From an uncultured Lachnospiraceae bacterium (GTDB lineage: Bacteria > Bacillota > Clostridia > Lachnospirales > Lachnospiraceae): a stretch of 64,000 bases of DNA. The position numbers and the translations under genes were made by a program. Location of the stretch: assembly GCA_910578645.1 (NCBI GenBank), contig CAJTQI010000002.1:62001-126000 (forward strand). Reading direction: 5' to 3'. Every line of letters starts with the position of its first letter. Position 1 is the stretch's first letter. Shown here one piece after another: positions 45,964-54,312 of this stretch. The notes under the pieces are model-generated. The model made no database searches, was not told where the DNA came from, and saw only the letters and a program-made list of their open reading frames with translations.

Positions 45964-46746
45964 ATGAAAATTGTTGTTTGTATTAAACAGGTTCCTGATA
46001 CAAAGGGCGGCGTCAAGTTTAATCCTGACGGGACACTTGACAGAGGCGCTATGCTTACCATCATGAACCCGGATGATAAAGCAGGTCTGGAAGCAGCGCT
46101 CAGATTAAAAGACCAGCATGGTGCAGAAGTAACTGTTGTGACGATGGGTCTTCCTAAAGCGGAGGAAGTCCTGCGTGAGGCTATGGCTATGGGCGCAGAC
46201 AAAGGTATTCTTGTGACAGACAGAGTACTCGGCGGCGCTGATACATGGGCAACATCCACCACAGTCGCAGGTGCAATCAGAAATCTTGAATATGACTTGA
46301 TTATCACAGGACGTCAGGCGATTGACGGTGATACGGCTCAGGTTGGTCCTCAGATTTCCGAGCATCTGGATATTCCGGTTATCTCTTATGCACAGAACAT
46401 TAAGGTTGAAGGCGACAGCGTAATCGTTGAGCGTCAGTATGAAGACAGATACCACGTCGTAAAGGCTAAGATGCCTTGTCTGATTACTGCACTTTCCGAG
46501 TTGAACGAGCCTCGTTATATGACACCTGGCGGCATCTTCGATGCATATAAGAAAGAAGTTACCGTATGGGGCAGAGCTGACTTGAAAGATGTAGACGATG
46601 CAAACTTAGGTCTTAAGGGTTCACCTACCAAGATTGCTAAGGCATCTGATAAGGTAAGGAAGGGAGCAGGCGAGAAGGTTACTCTTGACCCTGATGAATC
46701 CGTAAGCTACATTGTTGACAAGCTGAAAGTAAAACATGTAATCTAG
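45964..46746 (+). CDS. etfB: Electron transfer flavoprotein subunit beta
   Basis: The 260-residue product has MKIVVCIKQVPDT at the start, the NPDDKAGLEAALRLK segment and TGRQAIDGDTAQVGPQ, typical of bifurcating EtfB. It passes electrons from NADH to Bcd and ferredoxin together with EtfA. AAGGAGAG precedes the start. Confidence 0.96.
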   Translation: MKIVVCIKQVPDTKGGVKFNPDGTLDRGAMLTIMNPDDKAGLEAALRLKDQHGAEVTVVTMGLPKAEEVLREAMAMGADKGILVTDRVLGGADTWATSTTVAGAIRNLEYDLIITGRQAIDGDTAQVGPQISEHLDIPVISYAQNIKVEGDSVIVERQYEDRYHVVKAKMPCLITALSELNEPRYMTPGGIFDAYKKEVTVWGRADLKDVDDANLGLKGSPTKIAKASDKVRKGAGEKVTLDPDESVSYIVDKLKVKHVI

Positions 46747-46748
46747 TA

Positions 46749-46915
46749 GCCGCAAAAGGAAAACAAGCGGCTCCGAAGGAGACATTTGTTTTCCTGCGGC
46801 GATAACGAGCAGGCGTCCGATGAAATCGGACAATAAGCGCGAAGCGCGGGCATGCGAGTATAGAAAAGCCGGAAAAGAAACAAGCGGCTCCGAAGGAGAC
46901 ATTTTTTTTCTGCGG
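46749..46915 (+). repeat. Duplicated hairpin unit between etfB and etfA
   Basis: Starting 3 bp after the etfB stop, 46749-46766 pairs with 46786-46800 (GCCGCA and GGAAAACAA against TTGTTTTCC and TGCGGC). A nested CTCC-GAA-GGAG hairpin sits inside. A second copy with the same core (GCGGCTCCGAAGGAGACAT) lies at 46868-46915. This is most of a 322-bp gene-free gap. Confidence 0.8.
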
Positions 46916-46986
46916 TATGTATATTTTCAACAAAAATAAGACTATATTCAGGTATAGAGAAAAGGACAGATTGAAAAATCTCTAAT

Positions 46987-47058
46987 TTTTCAATTGCGAG
47001 GTTTGTGTCTCGCGTACTCGACGCAAACTCGCTATGCGCGAAAAAGAGTGCGCAGAAA
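46987..47058 (+). repeat. Dispersed structured element, copy 1 (leader of etfA)
   Basis: TTTTCAATTGCGAG at the start and GCGCAGAAA at the end are shared with 54210-54301. The core CGAG plus one bulged base plus TTTGTG pairs with CGCAAACTCG. It ends directly before the etfA ribosome binding site. Confidence 0.75.
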
Positions 47059-47068
47059 GAGGTATATA

Positions 47069-48115
47069 ATGAATTTAGAAGAATACAAGGGAGTATATGT
47101 CTTTGCGCAGCAGGTAGACAATGAGATTAGCAGTATTGCATTTGAGTTACTTGGCAAAGCGAAAGACCTCGCTAAAGATTTAAGTACGGATGTAACGGCT
47201 GTGTTAATCGGCTCGGGTATCAAAGAGCTTGCTGACCAGCTCGCTGAATATGGTGCAGACAAGGTAATCGTTGTGGACGACCCTGAACTGAAAGATTACA
47301 GGACAGAGCCTTATGCACATGCACTTTCTTCCGTAATTAACCAGTATAAGCCTGAAATCATGCTTGTCGGCGCTACGGCAATCGGAAGGGATTTAGGACC
47401 AAGGGTATCCGCAAGAGTTGCAACAGGTCTGACGGCAGACTGTACAGTACTGGAAATCGGTGATTTCCCGTTACAGGCAGTTCCGGGCCAGGAGCAGTTA
47501 CATAATCAGCTCCTCATGACACGTCCTGCATTCGGCGGTAACACCATCGCTACGATTGCATGTCCTTACAACCGTCCTCAGATGGCTACGGTACGTGCAG
47601 GCGTTATGCAGAAAATTGAGCCGATTAAGGGTGCAAAGGCTGTTGTAGAAGAGTATAATCCTGGATTTACACCGGATAACAAATATGTGGAAATCCTTGA
47701 AGTTGTAAAGGCAGTTACAGAGACAGTTGATATCATGGATGCTAAGATTCTCGTATCCGGCGGACGTGGTGTAGGAAGTCCGGAGAACTTCAAGATTCTG
47801 GAAGAGCTTGCGGAAGTACTTGGCGGTACGGTAAGCTGTTCACGTGCAGTAGTGGATTCCGGTTGGAAGCCGAAAGACCTGCAGGTTGGCCAGACAGGTA
47901 AGACAGTTCGTCCTAACGTATATTTTGCAATCGGTATTTCCGGCGCAATCCAGCACGTAGCAGGTATGGAAGAGTCCGATATTATCGTTGCAATCAACAA
48001 AGATGCAGATGCACCCATTTTTGATGTAGCAGATTACGGTGTGGTAGGCGACTTGAATAAGATTGTTCCGAAGTTGACGGCAGCTCTTAAGGCTGAGATT
48101 GCAGCAGCAAAATAA
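47069..48115 (+). CDS. etfA: Electron transfer flavoprotein subunit alpha
   Basis: The 348-residue product has the C-terminal FAD-binding domain with SGGRGVGSPENF and GISGAIQHVAGM. ATG 47069 follows AGAAAGAGG; an in-frame GTG at 46994 lies inside the structured leader. It completes the butyrate cluster. No butyryl-CoA:acetate CoA-transferase or butyrate kinase is in the window. Confidence 0.96.
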   Translation: MNLEEYKGVYVFAQQVDNEISSIAFELLGKAKDLAKDLSTDVTAVLIGSGIKELADQLAEYGADKVIVVDDPELKDYRTEPYAHALSSVINQYKPEIMLVGATAIGRDLGPRVSARVATGLTADCTVLEIGDFPLQAVPGQEQLHNQLLMTRPAFGGNTIATIACPYNRPQMATVRAGVMQKIEPIKGAKAVVEEYNPGFTPDNKYVEILEVVKAVTETVDIMDAKILVSGGRGVGSPENFKILEELAEVLGGTVSCSRAVVDSGWKPKDLQVGQTGKTVRPNVYFAIGISGAIQHVAGMEESDIIVAINKDADAPIFDVADYGVVGDLNKIVPKLTAALKAEIAAAK

Positions 48116-48140
48116 AAAGTACAGATATTGTAAATATAAG

Positions 48141-48177
48141 GAAACGCCCGGCTTTTTTGCTTGGGCGTTTCTTTTTG
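48141..48177 (+). terminator. Rho-independent terminator of the butyrate cluster
   Basis: GAAACGCCC (48141-48149) pairs with GGGCGTTTC (48163-48171), followed by TTTTT. Confidence 0.88.
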
Positions 48178-48384
48178 TCTCCATTTATGTTATGATAATT
48201 ACTAGTACATTACCTTCCGCAAACACGTTGTATAAGGCAATTTTGGACGGTGCAGAATGTATGGTAATTGGAAAGCGATACACAGGAAATACCCTTGATG
48301 AAGAGGAGGGATATGTCCTCTTGTCGTATGAATACCCCGGAGTGGGGACAGGATGGAGGTTTGGGCAGAAGAATCGTGGAGAAC

Positions 48385-49086
48385 ATGATTACGGTGGCAG
48401 ATATAACAAGTTCATATGGACGCAGGCAGGTTTTGAGAGGGGCTTCTTTCACGGCGGACAGAGGCGAGTGTATAGGCATTGTCGGAGCAAATGGCTGTGG
48501 AAAATCCACATTACTGTCGGTGTTAGCAGGTACGTTGAAACCGAAATCAGGTGAAGTCTTTTATTATGGCAGGCTGGCATGGGGATGTGGCGTGGGTGGC
48601 AGGATGCATGGAGAGAAAGAGTTCATCCGCAGTATGACCGGATATGTGCCCCAGGAGAACCCTCTGATTCCGGAGTTGAGCGTCTACGATAACCTGCGGT
48701 TATGGTATCCGGATAAGAAGAAGCTAAGGCAGGAGTTGGAGCAAGGCTTCCTAAGTCTTTTGGGAATTGGGGAATTTTGCGCGAAGCAGGTGAGTAAACT
48801 GTCAGGAGGGATGAAGAAGCGGGTGAGCATTGGAATTGCCATGGCAGGGACGCCTCCGGTATTACTGCTAGATGAACCGAGCGCGGCGCTTGACTTAGTA
48901 TGCAAAGAGGATATCCGCAGATATTTGCAGGAGTATCTGGCACGTAAGGGTACGGTGGTCATTACGACTCATGAGGAAAGCGAGCTTGATTTATGCCATA
49001 AGCTGTATGTGATGAAAGAAGGACGGTTGAACCAGGCGGATAACAGGCTCCGAGGGGAAGAATTGGTGAAGCTTTTGTCCCAATGA
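48385..49086 (+). CDS. ABC transporter ATPase (ABC-2 exporter type)
   Basis: The 233-residue protein has Walker A GANGCGKST, signature LSGGMKKR, Walker B VLLLDEPSAALD and the H-loop ITTHEESE. The start is uncertain: ATG 48385 (MITVADITSSYGRR) has only GGAG 3 bp before it, while TTG 48361 and GTG 48376 are in frame. It probably drives the two ABC-2 permeases encoded downstream. The preceding 207 bp after the etfA terminator hold no feature I can support. Confidence 0.88.
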   Translation: MITVADITSSYGRRQVLRGASFTADRGECIGIVGANGCGKSTLLSVLAGTLKPKSGEVFYYGRLAWGCGVGGRMHGEKEFIRSMTGYVPQENPLIPELSVYDNLRLWYPDKKKLRQELEQGFLSLLGIGEFCAKQVSKLSGGMKKRVSIGIAMAGTPPVLLLDEPSAALDLVCKEDIRRYLQEYLARKGTVVITTHEESELDLCHKLYVMKEGRLNQADNRLRGEELVKLLSQ

Positions 49087-49121
49087 AGTTGAGGCGAAAG
49101 CAGCGCGGAAATGGGGGAAAG

Positions 49122-50855
49122 ATGGACGGAAAGGATTTCAACAATATAGATAATAATATACCGAGGGAAATACCGATTCCTGGAACCGATGGACAGGAAG
49201 ATACTATGAAACAGACAGGGAATGATTACGGGGTGAATATACAGGAGAATGCCCAAGTGGAGCGCAACGGTATGGCGCAGCAGCAGGGGCAGGGAAGCCG
49301 GAGCGGGTATTACAATGACCCCTATCATCACAATCCTTATCAGGATAGCGGAAATACAGAGGGGGCAACAGGACAGCCATATGCTCTGCAGATGAATGGG
49401 AATATACCGATACCACAGCCGTATATGCCCAAAGGGAGTCAAAAAGGAACAAGCGCCAAGATAATCATTGGTGTAGCATGTGCTTTTGCGGCAATTTTTG
49501 CGGTAGGTATTGGCGTGGCAGGATATTTGAGAAGCCGTCCGACATATAAGATTGCCAAGGGACTTCAGAACCTGGGCACGGAAATTGGCCAGACAGAGAA
49601 CCCGCTTTTGGAGAAGATTGGATATGAAGAGCTTTTGTCGATGATGGGAGAAGAGGGGAGCCATGTGGATTCTACATTAGACTTTTCTATGGATATTCCT
49701 TATCTGGGAAGTACAACATTTGGTATAGATACCGATTGTTACAAGGATATGGAGGCGAAAGAGCTAAGCTCCAATACAAGTCTTAGTATAATGAACTATG
49801 ATTTTGCCCATCTGAACATTTATGCGGATAAGGATGTATTTTGTTTCTCTGTCCCCGAGTTGTTTATTGAAGATATGTACATTGATAATGAGAATGTGCT
49901 CAGCCAGTATAATAATTCTATTTTGGCGGATGGCGCATATTTGGAAGGGATGGAGGACTTTTCCATTGAACTGTTTCCTGAGGGAGATACAAAAACGGCG
50001 CTGGATGTCTGGAGAAATCTGGACGAGATAGATGAGCATTTTGAGGCAGATTTGGATGCCTGCAGAAAAGGAATGAAAATTGAGAAAGCAGGGAAAGGCT
50101 TATACCGTGTGGTCTTTCCGGCGAAAGAGACGAACAGGCTTCTTAAAAACTTTGCGGAAAGCTACAGTGATGTGTATGGAATGCAGGAAGACATGGAGCT
50201 GCTTTTGGAATACGATGAGACAATCAGTACGGATGTGAGCCTGCTTTTTGAGATTAACGGACATAACCGCATCGAGAGTATTATGATAGAAAATCCGGTG
50301 GGGATGTTGGACGGAAGAATTGATTTGGAAGGTGAAATCTTTTTCTTAGGGGAAAAGAGAAGCGTAGACAAGATGCAGGGAAAGATTATTGCATTCGGTG
50401 ACGATGACGAATCCAGGGAAATACTCTGGCAGATACAGCAAACGGCATCAAAAGATACCTATGCGTTTGATATGGATGTGAAAATGTCGGAGGATGGAAG
50501 CACTGTCGGTAAGATTAAGCTTGCGGCGGATTGTGATGCACCGCAGAACCGGTTTGGAATGACATTCACCATGAAAGATGAATGGGATGACATAAAGGTG
50601 GAGGCAGAGGGTAAGATTGAAGACATCGTGATGGGCAAAAGCATGACGGTGGAGTTGGAAAATTTGGCCTTACATATGAATGGAGAAGAACTCTACAAGA
50701 TTACGGGGGATATTTTCATAGAACCCTTGCGTACCGGAGTCAAACGGAAAGTTCAGGCTAAGACGGCATTTTTTGACATGTCTTGGGAGGATTGGTTTGA
50801 TGTTATTGAACAGATTGACGACGAGTATGGAAGCTTGCTGGACAGCTTGTGGTAG
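49122..50855 (+). CDS. Uncharacterised single-pass membrane protein of an ABC export operon
   Basis: The 577-residue protein has a cytoplasmic, Asn/Gln/Pro-rich N-terminus (about 1-115), one membrane helix (about 120-142, IIIGVACAFAAIFAVGIGVAG) and a large extracytoplasmic domain (about 145-577) rich in Asp, Glu and beta-type segments. I do not recognise a family. GGGGGAAAG supports ATG 49122. Its position between the ATPase and permease genes suggests it assists the exporter or senses its substrate. Confidence 0.75.
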   Translation: MDGKDFNNIDNNIPREIPIPGTDGQEDTMKQTGNDYGVNIQENAQVERNGMAQQQGQGSRSGYYNDPYHHNPYQDSGNTEGATGQPYALQMNGNIPIPQPYMPKGSQKGTSAKIIIGVACAFAAIFAVGIGVAGYLRSRPTYKIAKGLQNLGTEIGQTENPLLEKIGYEELLSMMGEEGSHVDSTLDFSMDIPYLGSTTFGIDTDCYKDMEAKELSSNTSLSIMNYDFAHLNIYADKDVFCFSVPELFIEDMYIDNENVLSQYNNSILADGAYLEGMEDFSIELFPEGDTKTALDVWRNLDEIDEHFEADLDACRKGMKIEKAGKGLYRVVFPAKETNRLLKNFAESYSDVYGMQEDMELLLEYDETISTDVSLLFEINGHNRIESIMIENPVGMLDGRIDLEGEIFFLGEKRSVDKMQGKIIAFGDDDESREILWQIQQTASKDTYAFDMDVKMSEDGSTVGKIKLAADCDAPQNRFGMTFTMKDEWDDIKVEAEGKIEDIVMGKSMTVELENLALHMNGEELYKITGDIFIEPLRTGVKRKVQAKTAFFDMSWEDWFDVIEQIDDEYGSLLDSLW

Positions 50856-50881
50856 AAGTAACGCTCTTTCAGCTTTTTTAC

Positions 50882-51201
50882 CCTATAGGATTAGAGTGTC
50901 AAAAGGTGCATTTTATAAGTTGTGAGGGCAAATTGCATAAAATGTTCCCTTGTGTTCGTCTGCGTCATATGGATTTTCTAAAATATTCCGGGGAATTTAA
51001 GGAAACGGACGTAAGCACCCTCTATTCGCCATCCAGGCGAACATCGGGCTTTTCGGGGCGTCCATGCCCCGAAATTACTGGAGACTTCACGGAATATTAA
51101 GAAAATCACATATTCCTGCGAAGGACAACTTCGTGAACATTTTATGCAATCTGTCAGTGAAATTTTATGATGGCACCTTTTGACACCCTAATCCTTATAG
51201 G
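50882..51201. mobile_element. About 320-bp near-palindromic element (MITE-like or structured RNA)
   Basis: The ends, 50882-50909 and 51172-51201, are inverted copies with a few differences (CCTATAGGATTAG against CTAATCCTTATAGG, both next to GTGTCAAAAGGTGC or its complement). Pairing resumes inside at 50932-50947 with 51135-51150 (16 bp perfect) and at about 50966-50990 with 51090-51114. The centre holds TTCGCC/GGCGAA (51025-51041) and a perfect 9-bp TTTCGGGGC hairpin (51051-51074). It encodes no credible protein. It fills most of the 540-bp gap after the 577-residue protein gene. Confidence 0.7.
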
Positions 51202-51379
51202 AAAGTACGCCATAATGTAGAGAGATGCCAACAAGAATTTGTGGAGCAAATTCTTGCAAAGTTGGCCGCCGGGCCAACTCTTTTACCCTATAGGGAAGTA
51301 CGCCATAATGTAGAGAGATGCCAACAAGAATTTGTGGAGCAAATTCTTGCAAAGTTGGCCGCCGGGCCAACTTTTTTTT
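51196..51379 (+). repeat. Two tandem copies of a 93-bp two-hairpin unit
   Basis: 51196-51288 and 51289-51379 are almost identical. Each has CAAGAATTTG/CAAATTCTTG around TGGAG (10-bp stem) and GTTGGCC/GGCCAAC around GCCG. The second copy ends in eight T and is a convincing terminator; in the first the T-run is interrupted. Confidence 0.85.
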
Positions 51380-51395
51380 AAGAGGGGGGATTTAG

Positions 51396-51626
51396 ATGGG
51401 TCATATAGAGGAAGAGGCGATGATTGCCGAGATTATGAAACACTTAGATACGGAATCCAGGCAGGGTGTATACCGGATGAGCGTAACTTTTGACGAAGAG
51501 GAAGAACAGAGCAAGACAGTTTCTCACAAGTGTTGCAACATGTATGGCAGACCCGCATCCGAGACGGTAGGGCTGCTAGATATGTACACAGATATGAATG
51601 CAGGGGAACCGGACCGGAAGGCATAG
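51396..51626 (+). CDS. Small acidic protein of the ABC export operon
   Basis: The 76-residue product has no recognised family. It is rich in Glu, has two adjacent Cys (HKCCN) and no membrane segment. A GGGGGGA ribosome binding site precedes ATG 51396, and the stop codon lies 5 bp before the ATG of the next permease gene, which has no strong site of its own. That spacing suggests translational coupling and supports a real gene. Confidence 0.6.
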   Translation: MGHIEEEAMIAEIMKHLDTESRQGVYRMSVTFDEEEEQSKTVSHKCCNMYGRPASETVGLLDMYTDMNAGEPDRKA

Positions 51627-51631
51627 GGCTG

Positions 51632-52882
51632 ATGAGACAGAAAGCACAGTATCTGTATATCGAAATAAAGAAGACAATACACATGCTTCCACGCATGATG
51701 TCACAGGCAATCCTGCTTATGGTTCTCATAGGCGCGGTTGCTTTTTGTGGTACAAAGAGCATGGAGCAGGAGCCGTTAGCCGTCAACGTAGATATCGGGA
51801 TTGTGGTACGTGAAAACAATACCATGACCCGGATGGCGCTTAGCTATGTGGAAAATCTGGAAAGCGCATCGCAGGTGTGCCGTTTCGTGCAGGTATCCGA
51901 GGAAGAGGGGTTCGAGCGGTTGGCAGAAAGACGGATAGCGGCACTGATTGTCCTGCCGGAGCAGTTGGTGGAAGGAATTATGGATGGAAGTAATCCTACG
52001 GTGGACATCTTTTTTCCAAAAAATGCCGCGTTGGAAGCTATGCTGCTGCGGGAACTGACGGAGTCGGGCGAAGAGCTTCTCACTGTGGCGCAGGCTCAAA
52101 TCTATGGAGCTAATGACGTGGCAGCGGCCTATGGAATGGAAGAAAAATTGTCTGTTATGGAATCGGAGATTGACAGTTATAACCTGGCATTTGCACTTGA
52201 CAGACTGGCTATTTTTGACACGCAAACCGTCTCCGCCACAGGTCGGATGAGTGTGGTGCAGTATTATGTGGCTTCCGGGTTTGTCCTTTTCTTGCTATTC
52301 ACAGGGATGGCGTTGTACCCTGTCATGCAGGAAGAGCCGCAGGCGTTTTGCAGACAGCTTAAAAGGCAGGGAACAGGCAGTGCATGGCAGTGTTTTTGCA
52401 GGTGGTTGTGCGGCTTTTTGTGTATGTGTGTGTTTACGGGAATGCTATGGCTCATGTGGATGATTGGGAAAATCTTCCTGCCGGAACAGATGGCGGAGGT
52501 TGCCGTATTGCTGGTTGGCAGCGGAAGTGGTTACACGGCGGGGGTACAGATTGCAATTTTGTGTTTCATGATTGCTGTATCTGCCACATGGGTTTATTTC
52601 CTCTACAGTATTCCGGGGAGTAGGACAGGAAGCATTCTTCTGATTTTCCTGCTATCCGTGGTGATGGTTTATCTGTCGGGGGGATTTATTCCATCCATGC
52701 TTTTACCTCAGACTGTGAGGCAGGTGGGGAGTGTGCTTCCAACGACCTATCTGATTCGTGCATCCGGCTGTCTGTTTGTTGGGTATGAATCCGGGACATT
52801 GGGGCAGTGTGTGGCGGTATTGTGCGGATACACAATACTATGCGGGACAGCGGCATATTTCCTGCGTACAAGACGCATATAA
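51632..52882 (+). CDS. ABC-2 type permease
   Basis: The 416-residue protein has one N-terminal membrane helix (about 18-40), a large extracytoplasmic domain (about 40-220) and five to six C-terminal helices, with the conserved-looking LSGGFIPSMLLPQTVRQVG near the end. This is the YhgE/ABC-2 layout of exporters. It precedes a second, similar permease by 24 bp. Confidence 0.82.
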   Translation: MRQKAQYLYIEIKKTIHMLPRMMSQAILLMVLIGAVAFCGTKSMEQEPLAVNVDIGIVVRENNTMTRMALSYVENLESASQVCRFVQVSEEEGFERLAERRIAALIVLPEQLVEGIMDGSNPTVDIFFPKNAALEAMLLRELTESGEELLTVAQAQIYGANDVAAAYGMEEKLSVMESEIDSYNLAFALDRLAIFDTQTVSATGRMSVVQYYVASGFVLFLLFTGMALYPVMQEEPQAFCRQLKRQGTGSAWQCFCRWLCGFLCMCVFTGMLWLMWMIGKIFLPEQMAEVAVLLVGSGSGYTAGVQIAILCFMIAVSATWVYFLYSIPGSRTGSILLIFLLSVVMVYLSGGFIPSMLLPQTVRQVGSVLPTTYLIRASGCLFVGYESGTLGQCVAVLCGYTILCGTAAYFLRTRRI

Positions 52883-52906
52883 GGCGGTATAGTTTAAGGA
52901 TACGAT

Positions 52907-54115
52907 ATGACGGAAAAAAACAAAGCTTTACGATTGAAACAGTATAGAGTATGGTTGTGTCTCATTGCAAAAAGGTTCTGGAAACAGCCGATATATGTGT
53001 TTTTGTTTTTGCTGATTCCCGCGCTCGGCTGTGCCTTGGGCATGATACAGCAAGGCGGCGCTGAGGGCGCTGTGGTGGCTGTCTACGTGGAAGAAGGCGC
53101 ATGGAGAGGCGAAATAGAAGAAGGGCTTCGGGAACAGGAGGCGGACAGTGTGCTGCATTTTGATTTCTGTGGGGACGAGATGGAAGTGGAGCGGCGTGTG
53201 CTGAAAGCTGAAGCGGACTGTGGGTTTGTCATAGGGGCAGAGCTGGAAAAAAGAGTATTGAACCTGGACTGGCGAAAGATAATTACGGTCTATGAGACAG
53301 ACAGCAGCAGTATAACCGGGATAGCCCAAGAGCGAATTGGAAGCGTGATATTCAAGCTGTATTCCGGACAATGCTATGAGGACTATATGAGACAGACGGT
53401 GGCGGGCGCATGGAAGGGCCTGGCAGAGAAAGACAGCGCGGACGGGACAGAGGCCGCGGCGGCAGAGGAAGACGCTCCACAGAAAAACGCGGCTGCATTG
53501 GTAGACTTTGCTCTGGAAGCCTACGAGAGACATTTGGCGGACGGCAGCACATTCGGGTTTCGGTATATATATAGTGACCAAGATAGTCAAGAGATTTCCG
53601 ACACCCGTGTAATAAATGACACCATTGTCTTCCCCGTAAAAGGGGTGTTTGCGGTGATTATTCTTGTCAGCGGTATGTGCGGTATGCTGGAATATGACAG
53701 GGACAGACAGGAAAAAAGGTTTTTTCGGGTAACTTCCAATATATTGACCTATATAGTCGATATATGGATGCCCACGGCTTTTGTCTCTGTCGCCGTGCTT
53801 GTATGCCTATGGATTTTTGACGGAATAAGAGCCTGTGGACAGGAGATAAGTATAGGCGCTATACTGACTGTCTGGAGTGGGGATACGTGGGGAAGACAGA
53901 TTGGGAGCCTGCTTTTATACCAGTGTATCGTTGTGCTGTATTGCAGCATACTCAGAATGATGCTTCCCAGACAGGAGACGGTTGCGGCGGCGATTCCTAT
54001 TGTGTCTTTAGCAAGCCTTGTATGTGCGCCGGTGTTTGTCAGGCTGGCGGCTTATATACCTGTTTTTACGGTGTTAGAGAAATTGTTTCCGCCGACCTAC
54101 TATTTGATGCTGTAA
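52907..54115 (+). CDS. ABC-2 type permease, second subunit
   Basis: The 402-residue protein has the same topology as its neighbour: one N-terminal helix, an extracytoplasmic domain (about 45-240, with an Ala/Glu-rich stretch) and about five to six C-terminal helices. The two probably form a heterodimer with the ATPase at 48385-49086. The exported substrate is unknown; no peptide-modification or immunity genes are adjacent. Confidence 0.8.
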   Translation: MTEKNKALRLKQYRVWLCLIAKRFWKQPIYVFLFLLIPALGCALGMIQQGGAEGAVVAVYVEEGAWRGEIEEGLREQEADSVLHFDFCGDEMEVERRVLKAEADCGFVIGAELEKRVLNLDWRKIITVYETDSSSITGIAQERIGSVIFKLYSGQCYEDYMRQTVAGAWKGLAEKDSADGTEAAAAEEDAPQKNAAALVDFALEAYERHLADGSTFGFRYIYSDQDSQEISDTRVINDTIVFPVKGVFAVIILVSGMCGMLEYDRDRQEKRFFRVTSNILTYIVDIWMPTAFVSVAVLVCLWIFDGIRACGQEISIGAILTVWSGDTWGRQIGSLLLYQCIVVLYCSILRMMLPRQETVAAAIPIVSLASLVCAPVFVRLAAYIPVFTVLEKLFPPTYYLML

Positions 54116-54209
54116 ATTGTCGTGTATGCCCGGCGTCTTTTTGTGCCATATGCACATCAATTTCATCAACGCAGGTTCCGCGTAGGCCTTATAAATCGAT
54201 GCACAAAAA

Positions 54210-54301
54210 TTTTCAATCGCGAGATTTGTGTCTGCGCGTCGCTTGCCACAAACTCGGTTATACGCTGTCTCAACTTTGTTGAGACAAAAGCGGCGCAGAA
54301 A
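54210..54301 (+). repeat. Dispersed structured element, copy 2 (leader of mtnA)
   Basis: It starts TTTTCAATCGCGAG and ends GCGCAGAAA like copy 1 at 46987-47058. CGAG plus one bulged base plus TTTGTG pairs perfectly with CACAAACTCG. A second hairpin, GTCTCAAC/GTTGAGAC (54267-54285), is present only in this copy. It ends just before the GGAGG of mtnA. Confidence 0.75.
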
Positions 54302-54312
54302 TGGAGGAAAAT

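Noticed and set aside
50849..51100. 83-residue open frame after the 577-residue protein gene
   Set aside because: It lies almost entirely in the left half of the 320-bp palindromic element and shows no protein features.
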